Assembly (NCBI RefSeq): GCF_023716945.1
Contig: NZ_JAMQQF010000016.1
Location: 1-37,097, forward strand
Length of the DNA stretch: 37,097 nt
DNA from: Frankia sp. AiPs1
Lineage (GTDB): Bacteria; Actinomycetota; Actinomycetes; Frankiales; Frankiaceae
Reading direction: 5' to 3'
Shown piece by piece: positions 22,460 to 30,251 of the stretch. Below the pieces are notes generated by a model. It worked only from the letters and a program-made list of their open reading frames with translations, did not search any database and had not been told where the DNA came from. Position numbers and translations under genes: made by a program. Each line of letters starts with the position of its first letter. Within the stretch, counting starts at the first letter, position 1.

Positions 22460-23038
22460 TCAGCGTTCGTCGAGGACGTGGTCGAGCAGCGCGATGACTG
22501 TCTCGGTGTCCGCGCGGGCGAGTGTGGCGAGGACCCCGGTGTGACGGGCGAGAACGACGCCGATGAGTGCGGCGGTGAGCAGCTCGGCCCGCAGTTGCGC
22601 GTCGGCGGCGTGCTCGTGGGCCAACCGGGCTGCCAGCGGCGCGACGATGCGACGGTGGAGTTCGGTGGCCGCGGCCTCCTGCGCCGTCCGGTCGTCGTAG
22701 GGTTTGATCGCGGCCTGGAAGATCGGCCCTGGACCGCTTCGGTCGGTGCGCCGGATCAGGGCGGCGAGCCGGTCGGGCTCGAGGAAGTCGGTGGGAGTCT
22801 CCCCGGCGTCTGCTGCCTGCAGTGTCGCGATGTAGAGCTGGGCCTTCCCGCCGAAGTAGCGGGCGATCATGGTGGGGTCGACACCGGCGAGCTGGCCGAT
22901 GTCGCGAGCGGTGGTCCTGTCGAACCCGCGTTCGGCGAACAGCTGCGCGGCGGCGGCGAGCAGGCGTTCCTTGCTGGCGGCGGCGTCGCGGCGGCGCGGC
23001 ACCGTCGTGTTCTTCGCCGTGGACGTCTCATGATTCAC
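22460..23038 (-). CDS. TetR-family transcriptional regulator
   Basis: This 192-residue repressor has the N-terminal helix-turn-helix (RLLAAAAQLFAERGFDRTTA, then VDPTMIARYFGGKAQLY) and a helical ligand-binding domain. It starts at a GTG 18 nt after the stop of the MFS exporter gene, so the two are probably one transcript and the regulator likely controls the exporter in response to an exported compound. The ribosome binding site is weak (GAAGAGGAA about 12 nt away), so the start is less secure than the family. Confidence 0.9.
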   Translation of the reverse strand: MNHETSTAKNTTVPRRRDAAASKERLLAAAAQLFAERGFDRTTARDIGQLAGVDPTMIARYFGGKAQLYIATLQAADAGETPTDFLEPDRLAALIRRTDRSGPGPIFQAAIKPYDDRTAQEAAATELHRRIVAPLAARLAHEHAADAQLRAELLTAALIGVVLARHTGVLATLARADTETVIALLDHVLDER

Positions 23039-23056
23039 GAAGGGTCATGTTCCTCT

Positions 23057-24622
23057 TCATCGACGTTCCCCGGGTCTGCCGGTATCGGTCTGCTCGCCGG
23101 CGGCGCCTGGCCGGCCGGCATCGCCGGGGACCGCCAAAGCGAGGCTTTCGAGATCCTGCTCCTCTTCTTCGACGATGGCCTCCCGCTCTTCGACGATGGC
23201 CTCCTGCGCCGGGCTCAGGCCGAACCGCCGGCCGCCGAGCCAGGGCAGAAACACGCTGCTGGCCGCCGTCAGGACCCACATGAAGCAGGATGCGACGGCA
23301 ACCGCGGTATAGCCGCGGTCGGCCGGAAACGACGCCCCGGGCCGGGTGTGCGCCTGCAGGATCGCGGCGCTGGCGCTGCTGCCGATTCCGTAGCCGACGT
23401 AGCGCAGCACCTGGTTGAAGCTGAGCGCACTGCCGGTCTCGCGAGCGGGCACCGACTGCACGATGAACCCGGGCATGACGGCGAAGATCGCGCCGATCCC
23501 GAGGCCGGCGATGGCCATCACCACCGCGATCTCCACGAACGTGTCGTGGGCCAGGGCGAACATGACCATCCCGGCCAGCAGCACGCTCGCGGCAAGCGAG
23601 AGCACCCGGCCCGGCGCCATCCTGCGGATCAGCGCCCGGGTGATGCTGCTGGCCGCGATCGTGCCGACGGAGAACGGCGTCAGCATCAAGCCCGCGACGG
23701 CGACCGAGGCACCCAGCCCGTAGCCCACGCTCGTGGGCGTCTGCACCAGGCGGGTCACCGTCGAGGTGAGCAGGTACATGCCGACGCCGGTGAACACTGC
23801 GCACACGTCGGCGGTCAGCACGACGATGTGCCGCAACCGGCGCACATCGACCAGCGGATGATCGCTGCGCAGCTCCAGCCCCACCCAGCCGGCCAGCATC
23901 GCGATCGCGACCGCGACGGTGCCGAGCAGGCGCGCCGACGCCCAGCCCCACCGCCCGCCCTCACTGATCGCCAACAGCAACCCGGCCAGGGCGATCCCGA
24001 GCGTGCTCGCGCCGGCAAGATCGAGCCGGGTCGCCGGCCGATGGCGGGAGGACGGCACCACCACCATCGCGGCGAGCAGTGCCGCGACCGCGATGGCAAC
24101 CCCGAACCAGAACGCCACGCGCAGGCCGCAGGTCTCGGCGATCAGCGCGACGAGCGGGTATCCCAGGCCGATGCCGGCAACGGTGGTGATCGACAGGATC
24201 GCCATCGCCGGGCGGGCGCGCTCTGGTGGCAGGGCGTCGCGGGCCACCGTCAGGGTGAGTGGGGTGAGGCCGAGGCCCACGCCCTGGGCCGCCCGGCCGC
24301 CGAGCAGCGTCGGAAAGCCCAGCGGCAGGGCGGCGAGGGCGCCGCCGATCGCCACGATGACCAGGCCGACCAGCAGCACCGGTTTGCGGTACTGGCCGTC
24401 GCCCAGGCGCCCGATGGTCGGCGTGGCGACCGCGCCGACCAGGAAGGTGATCGTCAGTGACCACTGCGCGTCGTCGACCGAGACGTGATTGACCGCGGCG
24501 ACCAGTGGCACCAGCGGCGCGCCCAGGCTGCCGACCACGGCGACGACCATGCCGATGAAGACCAGTCCAGGCACCAGGAGTCTGTGTGCGGCCCGTCCGG
24601 GCCCCGCGTCATCGCGATTCAT
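23057..24622 (-). CDS. MFS drug exporter (DHA2-like, about 14 helices)
   Basis: This 521-residue membrane protein belongs to the major facilitator superfamily and is like the 14-helix DHA2 exporters that pump drugs or metabolites with the proton gradient. Hydrophobic segments run the length of the protein. GRLGDGQYRKPVLLVG is the loop 2-3 signature (GxLaDrxGrkxxl type), and LGYPLVALIAE lies in helix 5, the antiporter motif C region. The C-terminal 45 residues are hydrophilic and contain a duplicated EAIVEE segment encoded by a 16-bp repeat at 23167-23182 and 23188-23203. The ATG at 24622 starts the fold. It shares a transcript with the TetR gene. The substrate is unknown; the divergent synthetase product is one possibility. 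Confidence 0.92.
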   Translation of the reverse strand: MNRDDAGPGRAAHRLLVPGLVFIGMVVAVVGSLGAPLVPLVAAVNHVSVDDAQWSLTITFLVGAVATPTIGRLGDGQYRKPVLLVGLVIVAIGGALAALPLGFPTLLGGRAAQGVGLGLTPLTLTVARDALPPERARPAMAILSITTVAGIGLGYPLVALIAETCGLRVAFWFGVAIAVAALLAAMVVVPSSRHRPATRLDLAGASTLGIALAGLLLAISEGGRWGWASARLLGTVAVAIAMLAGWVGLELRSDHPLVDVRRLRHIVVLTADVCAVFTGVGMYLLTSTVTRLVQTPTSVGYGLGASVAVAGLMLTPFSVGTIAASSITRALIRRMAPGRVLSLAASVLLAGMVMFALAHDTFVEIAVVMAIAGLGIGAIFAVMPGFIVQSVPARETGSALSFNQVLRYVGYGIGSSASAAILQAHTRPGASFPADRGYTAVAVASCFMWVLTAASSVFLPWLGGRRFGLSPAQEAIVEEREAIVEEEEQDLESLALAVPGDAGRPGAAGEQTDTGRPGERR

Positions 24623-24653
24623 CCGACATCCACCCCATTCAGCGACAAGGTAA

Positions 24654-24673
24654 GTCTACGCCTGATGTCTACG
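24654..24673 (-). promoter_or_regulatory. Direct repeat near MFS start, candidate TetR operator
   Basis: GTCTACG occurs twice, 13 bp apart, 32-51 bp upstream of the exporter start codon, where a TetR repressor could block transcription. The reverse strand carries TAGACT, which resembles a -10 element. This is a pattern-based guess. Confidence 0.3.
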
Positions 24674-24710
24674 GGCGATGGCAAACCTCGCCGCGGGCGC
24701 CCGGATCCCC

Positions 24711-24760
24711 GGCACCCTTCGCACCCTCGGCACCCTTCGCACCCTCGGCACCCTCGGCAC
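24711..24760. repeat. 18-bp and 9-bp tandem repeat
   Basis: GGCACCCTTCGCACCCTC occurs twice at 24711-24746 and is followed by two shorter GGCACCCTC-like units. No gene is supported over it. Confidence 0.75.
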
Positions 24761-25270
24761 CGCGGACGGAGAGGCCGACGCTGTCCTGCCGCGGGTGGCC
24801 GTCTCCGCTGGCAGGCGGCGGGGGTGCTGGGACGATCGCCGGCTCGTCGAGGAAACGTGCCCCGGGATTGCCGGTCGGCGGACCTGCCTGTACCGGGCCC
24901 GGAGTCACCGGTGGACGGTCCGGTAGACAGCGGCGTGAGCGTTGTCGATAGCACGCCCTTCGGCAGTTTCTTCCGCGGCCGCAGTTCCTCGTTCGGTGGC
25001 GATTCCTCGATCTCGATGGACGGGGTAAGTCGTAAGTGCCATCACATTCGTGTGAACTCCGCCACCGGCACGATTGACCCGGCGGCGCGAAGAGGCGGTG
25101 GCGCTTCGTGGTGGGCCGACTCGCGAGGGCAGGGATTCATGGCAACCACGCATTCACGTTAATGATTACTACGGAGGTGGGTGGCAGGCCGCAAAGTCGT
25201 TCGTGTTGAATCTGAACCGATCGGAGCGCGCGGTCACGGCGCCCACACCAATGCCCGCACCGGAGGCATC

Positions 25271-25315
25271 ATGACAATACCGTCCGTCCCTGGACGACCG
25301 ACCCGGCTGACATGA
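25271..25315 (+). CDS. Candidate 14-residue leader ORF coupled to synthetase
   Basis: GGAGG at 25262-25266 precedes an ATG at 25271 with ideal spacing. The ORF reads MTIPSVPGRPTRLT and its TGA overlaps the synthetase ATG as ATGA. The synthetase start has no other good ribosome binding site, so ribosomes finishing this ORF could reinitiate there. A longer ORF in another frame (66 residues from a TTG at 25074) ends at TGA 25272-25274, overlapping this ATG in the same way. The peptide shows no run of one regulatory amino acid, so classic attenuation is not indicated. Real translation is unproven. Confidence 0.4.
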   Translation: MTIPSVPGRPTRLT

Positions 25316-28161
25316 GGGAGGGCCCGCCCTCCCGGCCGGTGTCGATGTCGGCATCGACACCGACACCGATCGGGCCGCCGGTGCCGCCACTGCGTCCCGA
25401 CGACCGGTTCGGAAACCTCGTCGACCGGATCCGCGCCGTCGCCGCGGTCTGCCGCGACGTCGTGGCGGTCCGCGATGAGCACCTGGCCGTCACCTTCGCC
25501 GAGCTCGTCGCCTGGGTGGACGTCGTCGCCGACCGGATCCTGCGGGAGCCGGCCGCGGCCGACCCGGACACGCCCGTCGCGGTGCTGCTGCCCCACGGCG
25601 CGAGTGGCATCGCGGCCGTCCTGGGCGTCGTCGCGAGCGGCCGGCCCTGCGTGCCCCTCGACGGGCTGACTCCCCCCGACCGCCTCGCGCAGATCGTGGG
25701 ACTGGCCGGGGCCCCGGTGTGCGTCACCGGACCGGCCGGCTCCGCCGACCAGCGGACCGCCGCCGCGCTGCCGGGGATCGTGGCGACGGTCGACGTCGGC
25801 GACGAGCGCGCCGCCGCCTGGTCCCCGGCGTTGGCCGACCGGGTGGCGTCGACCGCGCCGCGCCGGGCCGACACCGATCCGGCCGTGCTGATCTTCACCT
25901 CCGGGTCGACCGGAGCACCCAAGGGCGTCGTCTGGCACCACCGCGCCCTGCTCGGCATCCACTACGCCATCCAGGTCCGGGACGTGATGCGGCCGGTGCC
26001 GGGCGACCGGCTGCCGTTGTTCCTGCCCTACTCCTTCATCTCGGGGCTGAACCGGATGGTTGGTGGCCTGGTCTTCGGCACCACCCTGGAGATGTACGAC
26101 CCGCGGGTCCGCGGCGTGCGCAATCTGGCCGGCTGGCTGCGCACCACCCGGCCGGCCGGCATCGTGGCCACGCCGGCGCTGATCCGGACCGTGTTCGGCT
26201 GCCTCGAGCCGGACGAGGTGCTCGACGACCTGCGGTTCGTCATGTCGGTCGGCGAGGCGATCTACGCCCGCGACGTCGCGCTGGCCCGCCGTCACCTGCC
26301 GCCGACCGCGGCGTTCCTGGTCTCCTACGGGGCCTCGGAGCTCGGCACGGCGACCTGCGCCCCGATCTGGTCGGACGAGGACCTGCCCGACGGCGTGATG
26401 CCGGCCGGGCGGCCGGTGGTCGACGTCGCGGTGCGGGTGATCTCACCGGACGGCGTCGAGCTGTCACCCGGACAGACGGGTGAGATCGTCGTGGCGGGCC
26501 ACTTCATCACGGGAGGCTACTGGCGGGCGCCGGCGGCGAGCGCCGCGCGGTTCGGCGTCGGCCCGGACGGCACGCCCACCTACCGCACCGGCGACCTCGG
26601 CCGCCTCGATGCCGGTGGCCAGCTGCGGGTCGTCGGCCGCAACGACGCGGCCGTGAAGATCCGCGGGTACCTCGTCGAGCCGATCGAGATCGAGTCCGCC
26701 CTGCTCGCGACCTCGGACGTGCTCGAGGCCGTCGTCGTGGCCGACCGGAGCACCGAGCGCACCCGCCTGGTCGCCTACGTCGTCCCCGCGTCCGGCGCCC
26801 GGGTCTCGCCGGCCTCGATCAGACGCCTGCTGCGGGCCAAGCTGCCGTCCTACATGGTGCCGGCCGTCGTCATGCTGGTCTCCGCGCTGCCGAGGACCGA
26901 CCGCAGCAAGGTGGACCGCCTGCACCTGCCCCCCGCCCCCACCGGCCCGAGATCCGACCAGAACCCGCCGCGCGACCAGTGGGAGGAGGCCGTCGCCGGC
27001 GTGTGGGCCGCCGCCCTGCACCTCGACGACGTCGGCATCCACGACGACTTCGTCGAACTCGGCGGGGACTCCCTCATCGCCGAGGAGCTGCTCAGCAGGA
27101 TCGCCGACGAACTCGGCGTCGACCTGCCCACCTCCACCGTCGCCGACGCCCCCACCGTCGCCGAGTTCACCGTCCGCCTGCGCAACACCGGTACCGACGT
27201 GCTGCGGCACCCCACCGTCGTCCCGCTGCGCACCACCGGCGACGGCCCGCCCCTGTTCTGCTTCTGCGGCGCCGGCGGCCTGGCCATCGGCATGCTCGGC
27301 TTCGCCCGCCACTTCGACGGCGAGCGTCCCGTCTACGGCATCCAGGCCCACGGCCTGGAATACCGCGGCCTGCCCGACTGGTCCATCCTTGCCGCCGCCC
27401 GCCGCCACGCCCGCACCCTGCGCCTGCTCCAACCCGCCGGCCCCTACCACCTCGCCGGGCACTCCTTCGGTGGGCTCGTCGCCTTCGAGACCGCACGGCT
27501 GCTCACCGAGGCCGGCGGCCACGTCGAGGTGCTGATCCTCATCGACAGCTTCCCGCCCGACCCGTCCGGCGGCGTCTTCGCGGGCGGGGTGCTGCCCTCC
27601 GCGCTGCCAGGGGCCCCGGCCATGGCCTCGCCTCCGGCCATGCCCTCGCCTCCGGGTATGCCCTCGCCTCCGGGTATGCCTTCGCCTCCGGGTATGACCT
27701 CGCCTTTGGCCGCGACCTCGCCCCCGGGCACGACGCCGCCTCCGGGCGCAGCCGCGGACCGGGTCGGGGGATCGGCCACGGGCCCGGCGCGCGGCGTGGG
27801 GGCTGCCGCGCGGGTCGCCGCCCGGGCCCTGCTCGGCCGGGCCTGGCGCGCGGCCCAGCTTCCGATGGCCGGTGTCGTCCAGTTCAGGGGCATGAACCAG
27901 TACGACGTCTTCTACGACCAGTCCCGGGTGCTCACCAGGTTGTACCGGCCGAGGCCCTGGAACGGGCGGGCGCTGGTCTACACGGCGACCGCGTCGCCGG
28001 CGCACCGTCGGGATGTCTGGCGCGCGCTGCTGACCGGCGAGGCGGTCTACCGGACCGTGGGCGGCGACCACGACACCGTGCTACGCGAACCCGTCGTCAG
28101 CGAGATCGCCGCCGACATCCGGGCGGTCCTCGCCGGCCGCACCAGCCCCCGCAGGGCCTGA
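25312..28161 (+). CDS. A-T-TE nonribosomal peptide synthetase-like enzyme
   Basis: This 949-residue single-module enzyme has adenylation (about 40-530), thiolation (about 548-620) and thioesterase (about 633-940) domains and no condensation domain. The A motifs are present: LIFTSGSTGAPKG, SYGASE, YRTGDLG, KIRGYLVEPIEIES, and the A10 Lys in TDRSKVDR. The T Ser is S587 in LGGDSL. The TE triad is S718 (GHSFGG), D745 and H920. Where amino-acid-activating domains have the amine-binding Asp (GrsA D235), the gapless alignment gives I243 (SFISGL). The substrate is therefore probably an alpha-keto, aryl or hydroxy acid. Atromentin- and ralfuranone-type synthetases share this architecture. Residues about 765-820 of the TE are a Pro/Ser/Met repeat insertion. 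It begins at the ATGA overlap with the leader ORF. Confidence 0.93.
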   Translation: MREGPPSRPVSMSASTPTPIGPPVPPLRPDDRFGNLVDRIRAVAAVCRDVVAVRDEHLAVTFAELVAWVDVVADRILREPAAADPDTPVAVLLPHGASGIAAVLGVVASGRPCVPLDGLTPPDRLAQIVGLAGAPVCVTGPAGSADQRTAAALPGIVATVDVGDERAAAWSPALADRVASTAPRRADTDPAVLIFTSGSTGAPKGVVWHHRALLGIHYAIQVRDVMRPVPGDRLPLFLPYSFISGLNRMVGGLVFGTTLEMYDPRVRGVRNLAGWLRTTRPAGIVATPALIRTVFGCLEPDEVLDDLRFVMSVGEAIYARDVALARRHLPPTAAFLVSYGASELGTATCAPIWSDEDLPDGVMPAGRPVVDVAVRVISPDGVELSPGQTGEIVVAGHFITGGYWRAPAASAARFGVGPDGTPTYRTGDLGRLDAGGQLRVVGRNDAAVKIRGYLVEPIEIESALLATSDVLEAVVVADRSTERTRLVAYVVPASGARVSPASIRRLLRAKLPSYMVPAVVMLVSALPRTDRSKVDRLHLPPAPTGPRSDQNPPRDQWEEAVAGVWAAALHLDDVGIHDDFVELGGDSLIAEELLSRIADELGVDLPTSTVADAPTVAEFTVRLRNTGTDVLRHPTVVPLRTTGDGPPLFCFCGAGGLAIGMLGFARHFDGERPVYGIQAHGLEYRGLPDWSILAAARRHARTLRLLQPAGPYHLAGHSFGGLVAFETARLLTEAGGHVEVLILIDSFPPDPSGGVFAGGVLPSALPGAPAMASPPAMPSPPGMPSPPGMPSPPGMTSPLAATSPPGTTPPPGAAADRVGGSATGPARGVGAAARVAARALLGRAWRAAQLPMAGVVQFRGMNQYDVFYDQSRVLTRLYRPRPWNGRALVYTATASPAHRRDVWRALLTGEAVYRTVGGDHDTVLREPVVSEIAADIRAVLAGRTSPRRA
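25316..25333 (+). promoter_or_regulatory. Hairpin overlapping the synthetase start
   Basis: GGGAGGGC and GCCCTCCC are perfect inverted arms, 2 nt apart, beginning 4 nt after the A of the start codon at 25312. In mRNA this could hide the start codon region until translation of the leader ORF opens it. Confidence 0.4.
27607..27740. repeat. 18-bp tandem repeat inside thioesterase coding region
   Basis: Units of the type ATGCCCTCGCCTCCGGGT recur at least three times with few changes, flanked by diverged copies. They code for MPSPPG repeats and preserve the reading frame. Confidence 0.85.
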
Positions 28162-28183
28162 CCCGCCCCCGCAGGGACTGACC
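28145..28183. repeat. 20-bp-period direct repeat across the synthetase stop
   Basis: GCCCCCGCAGGGCCTGACC (28145-28163) and a copy with one change (28165-28183) run in tandem. The synthetase stop codon lies in the first copy. GGTCCTGACC-type repeats continue to about 28215. Confidence 0.7.
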
Positions 28184-28334
28184 GGTCCTGACCGGTCCCC
28201 GGAGGGCCTGACCGGCCGCCGCGTGGGTGCTTCCTGGCGTGATGCCGGCCGGGCGGCCGGTGGACCGACTGACCATCTCGGCGGCGGGGAGGACCGCGCT
28301 GCCGTGACCCGCCGACAGCGAAGGGTCCGTATTC

Positions 28335-29537
28335 GTGAGGGTGCAGGACGCAGTCAACGTCGAGGACGTCCGGAGGCTGGCGCGCCGCCGGCTTCCCCGG
28401 GTGGTCTTCGACGCCCTGGCGGGCGGCGCCGGCGACGAGGTGTCGCTGCGGCGCAACCGTACGGCGTTCGACCGCATCGAGTTCCGTCCGCGGCCGCTCG
28501 CCGACGTCGCGACGCGGGACCTCTCGACGACCGTGTTCGGTGAACGGCTGTCGATGCCGATCATGCTGGCGCCCACGGGCGCGAGCCGCCTCGCCCGTTC
28601 CTCCGCGGAGCTCGCCGTGGCGCGGGCCGCGGCGCGGGCGGACGTCGTGTACATGCAGAGCACCGTGGCGGCCTTCCCGCTCGAGGACGTCGCCGCCGCC
28701 TCGGCCGGCACGCTGTGGTACCAGCTCTACCTGCCCCCCGACCGCGCCGAGCTCGGCGACCTCCTCCGGCGGATCGCGGCGGCCGGGTACCGGGCGCTGG
28801 CCATCACCATCGACACCCCGGTCCTGGGTAACCGGGAGCGCGACACGCGCAACCGGCTCATGAACCGGCCGCCGCATCCCCGGACGCTGCTGCAGGGCGC
28901 GGGCAAGCCGGCGTGGGCAGCCGACTTCGTCCGCGGCAAAGTCGACTACCTGCGCGGCCAGCTCGGCGCCGGCCGTGCCGCCAGTCCGGCCGGTGCGGCC
29001 AGTCCGACCCCCCTGAGCCTCGACCAGACCCGGGCGACGATCACGTCGTCGTCGGACTGCATCACCTGGTCGGACGTCGAGCGGATCCGGTCGTTGTGGG
29101 AGGGCCCGCTGCTTCTCAAGGGTCTGATGCGTGGGGACGAGTGCGACCGGCTCGTCGAGCTGGGCGTCGACGGGGTCGTCGTCTCGAACCACGGCGGTCG
29201 GCAGCTCGACGGCGTCCCCGCGACCATCGACATCCTGCCGGAGGTGGTCGACGCGGCGGCGGGCCGGCTCGCGGTGTTCCTCGACGGAGGTGTCCGGCGC
29301 GGCAACGACGTGGCCAAGGCGCTCGCCCTCGGCGCCGCGGGTGTCTTCGTGGGACGGCCCTATCTGTACGGCCTGGCCGCGGGCGGTGAGGCCGGCGTCC
29401 TGCGGGTGATCGAGCTGCTGCGCGCGGAGTTCGACCGCGCGATGGCCCTGCTCGGCGCCGCGACCGTGGCGGACCTCGACCGAAGCCTCGTTTCGGGTGC
29501 GCGCATCCCCGCCATCCCGTCACCGTCGACGCCGTAG
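28335..29537 (+). CDS. FMN-dependent alpha-hydroxyacid oxidase/dehydrogenase
   Basis: This 400-residue TIM-barrel flavoenzyme oxidises an alpha-hydroxy acid (lactate, mandelate, glycolate or similar) to the keto acid. The sites are intact: YQLYLPPD, TIDTPVLGNRERDTRN, LLLKGLM (Lys), the base H286 in SNHGGRQLDG, and DGGVRRGND (substrate-carboxylate Arg). A variable loop, residues about 200-240, precedes the catalytic half and is rich in Ala/Ser/Pro. The GTG at 28335 has GAAGGG nine bases upstream; GTG at 28341 is possible. It follows the A-T-TE synthetase on the same strand after 173 bp. If linked, it would make the alpha-keto acid the synthetase activates, similar to hydroxymandelate oxidase feeding keto acids to NRPS pathways. 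This link is inference. Confidence 0.92.
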   Translation: MRVQDAVNVEDVRRLARRRLPRVVFDALAGGAGDEVSLRRNRTAFDRIEFRPRPLADVATRDLSTTVFGERLSMPIMLAPTGASRLARSSAELAVARAAARADVVYMQSTVAAFPLEDVAAASAGTLWYQLYLPPDRAELGDLLRRIAAAGYRALAITIDTPVLGNRERDTRNRLMNRPPHPRTLLQGAGKPAWAADFVRGKVDYLRGQLGAGRAASPAGAASPTPLSLDQTRATITSSSDCITWSDVERIRSLWEGPLLLKGLMRGDECDRLVELGVDGVVVSNHGGRQLDGVPATIDILPEVVDAAAGRLAVFLDGGVRRGNDVAKALALGAAGVFVGRPYLYGLAAGGEAGVLRVIELLRAEFDRAMALLGAATVADLDRSLVSGARIPAIPSPSTP

Positions 29538-29583
29538 GCCCGGCCTGCTCGACCGGCCGAGTGCGGCCGCCTCCGCCCATGCG

Positions 29584-30231
29584 CTATCCCTCCAGGTAGG
29601 CGAGGACGGCGAGGACGCGGCGGTTGTCGTCCTCGGACGGTTGCAGGCCGAGTTTGGTGAAGATGCTGGCCGTGTGCTTCCCGACGGCCCTTTCGGTGAT
29701 CACCAGGCTGGCTCCGATCGCGGCATTCGAGCGGCCCTGGGCCATGTGGGCGAGCACCTCGCGTTCCCGCGGGCTGAGTCGGTCCAGCGGCCGGCGGCGA
29801 CTGTCGAGCAGCTTCGCCACGACGCTCGGGTCGAGCGCCGTGCCGCCGTCGGCGACGCGCCGTACCGCCGCGATGAACTGCCCGACGTCGGAGACCCGGT
29901 CCTTGAGCAGGTAGCCGATTCCACCAAGCCCGTCGGCCAGCAGCTCCCGGGCGTAGAGCTGCTCGACGTACTGGGACAGGACGAGCACCGGCAGGCCGGG
30001 AACCTGCTGGCGGGCGGCGAGCACCGCCCGCAGCCCCTCGTCGGAGTAGCCGGGTGGCAGGCGGACGTCGACCACCGCGACGTCCGGGCGCAGCGCGACG
30101 AGATCCCGGATGAGCTGGGGACCGTTGTCGACCGCCGCGACGACCTCGAAGTCGTGCGCCTGGAACAGCCGGATGAGCCCGTCGCGCAGCAGGGTCAGGT
30201 CCTCGGCGAGCACGATCCGCATCCGGCTCAC
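29584..30231 (-). CDS. NarL/LuxR-type response regulator
   Basis: This 215-residue protein has a receiver domain with the phosphoacceptor D55 in VVDVRLPP and the acidic pair near the N-terminus (AED). The C-terminal LuxR helix-turn-helix opens with LSPREREVLAHMAQGRSNAAI. It is the partner of the histidine kinase encoded immediately upstream. The start may be the GTG at 30231 or the ATG at 30222. The gap of 10 bp to the kinase stop arose in a 14-bp duplication at 30224-30251. Targets are unknown; neighbouring genes on the same strand are candidates. Confidence 0.93.
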   Translation of the reverse strand: MSRMRIVLAEDLTLLRDGLIRLFQAHDFEVVAAVDNGPQLIRDLVALRPDVAVVDVRLPPGYSDEGLRAVLAARQQVPGLPVLVLSQYVEQLYARELLADGLGGIGYLLKDRVSDVGQFIAAVRRVADGGTALDPSVVAKLLDSRRRPLDRLSPREREVLAHMAQGRSNAAIGASLVITERAVGKHTASIFTKLGLQPSEDDNRRVLAVLAYLEG

Positions 30232-30251
30232 GGCAGGCGGCTCACGGCAGG
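30224..30251. repeat. 14-bp perfect tandem duplication at kinase/regulator junction
   Basis: CGGCTCACGGCAGG occurs twice head to tail. The kinase stop codon lies in one copy and the regulator GTG in the other. Confidence 0.9.

Larger units (their letters stand above)
24623..25311. other. 690-bp divergent region before the A-T-TE synthetase
   Basis: This gap separates the MFS exporter from the synthetase gene. It holds GTCTACG at 24654-24660 and 24667-24673 (13-bp period) near the exporter start, and a tandem repeat at 24711-24760. It also has an A+T-richer stretch at about 25020-25060 with GTAAGT twice (25026-25038), and another at 25150-25230 that may hold the synthetase promoter. Several short ORFs exist; only the 14-codon one at 25271 has good translation signals. 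Confidence 0.5.

Noticed and set aside
24669-24908. Minus-strand frame with collagen-like Gly-x-y triplets
   Set aside because: The GAE/GAK pattern comes from a short 9-bp DNA repeat, only about six triplets long. There is no ribosome binding site and nothing else in the frame looks like a protein.
24905-25042. 45-residue minus-strand ORF, possible precursor peptide
   Set aside because: The ATG has no well-spaced ribosome binding site, there is no core/leader pattern, and no peptide-maturation genes are nearby.
25312-29537. Complete multi-module NRPS cluster
   Set aside because: There is only one A-T-TE module, with no condensation domain, no second module, and no phosphopantetheinyl transferase or MbtH gene in the window.
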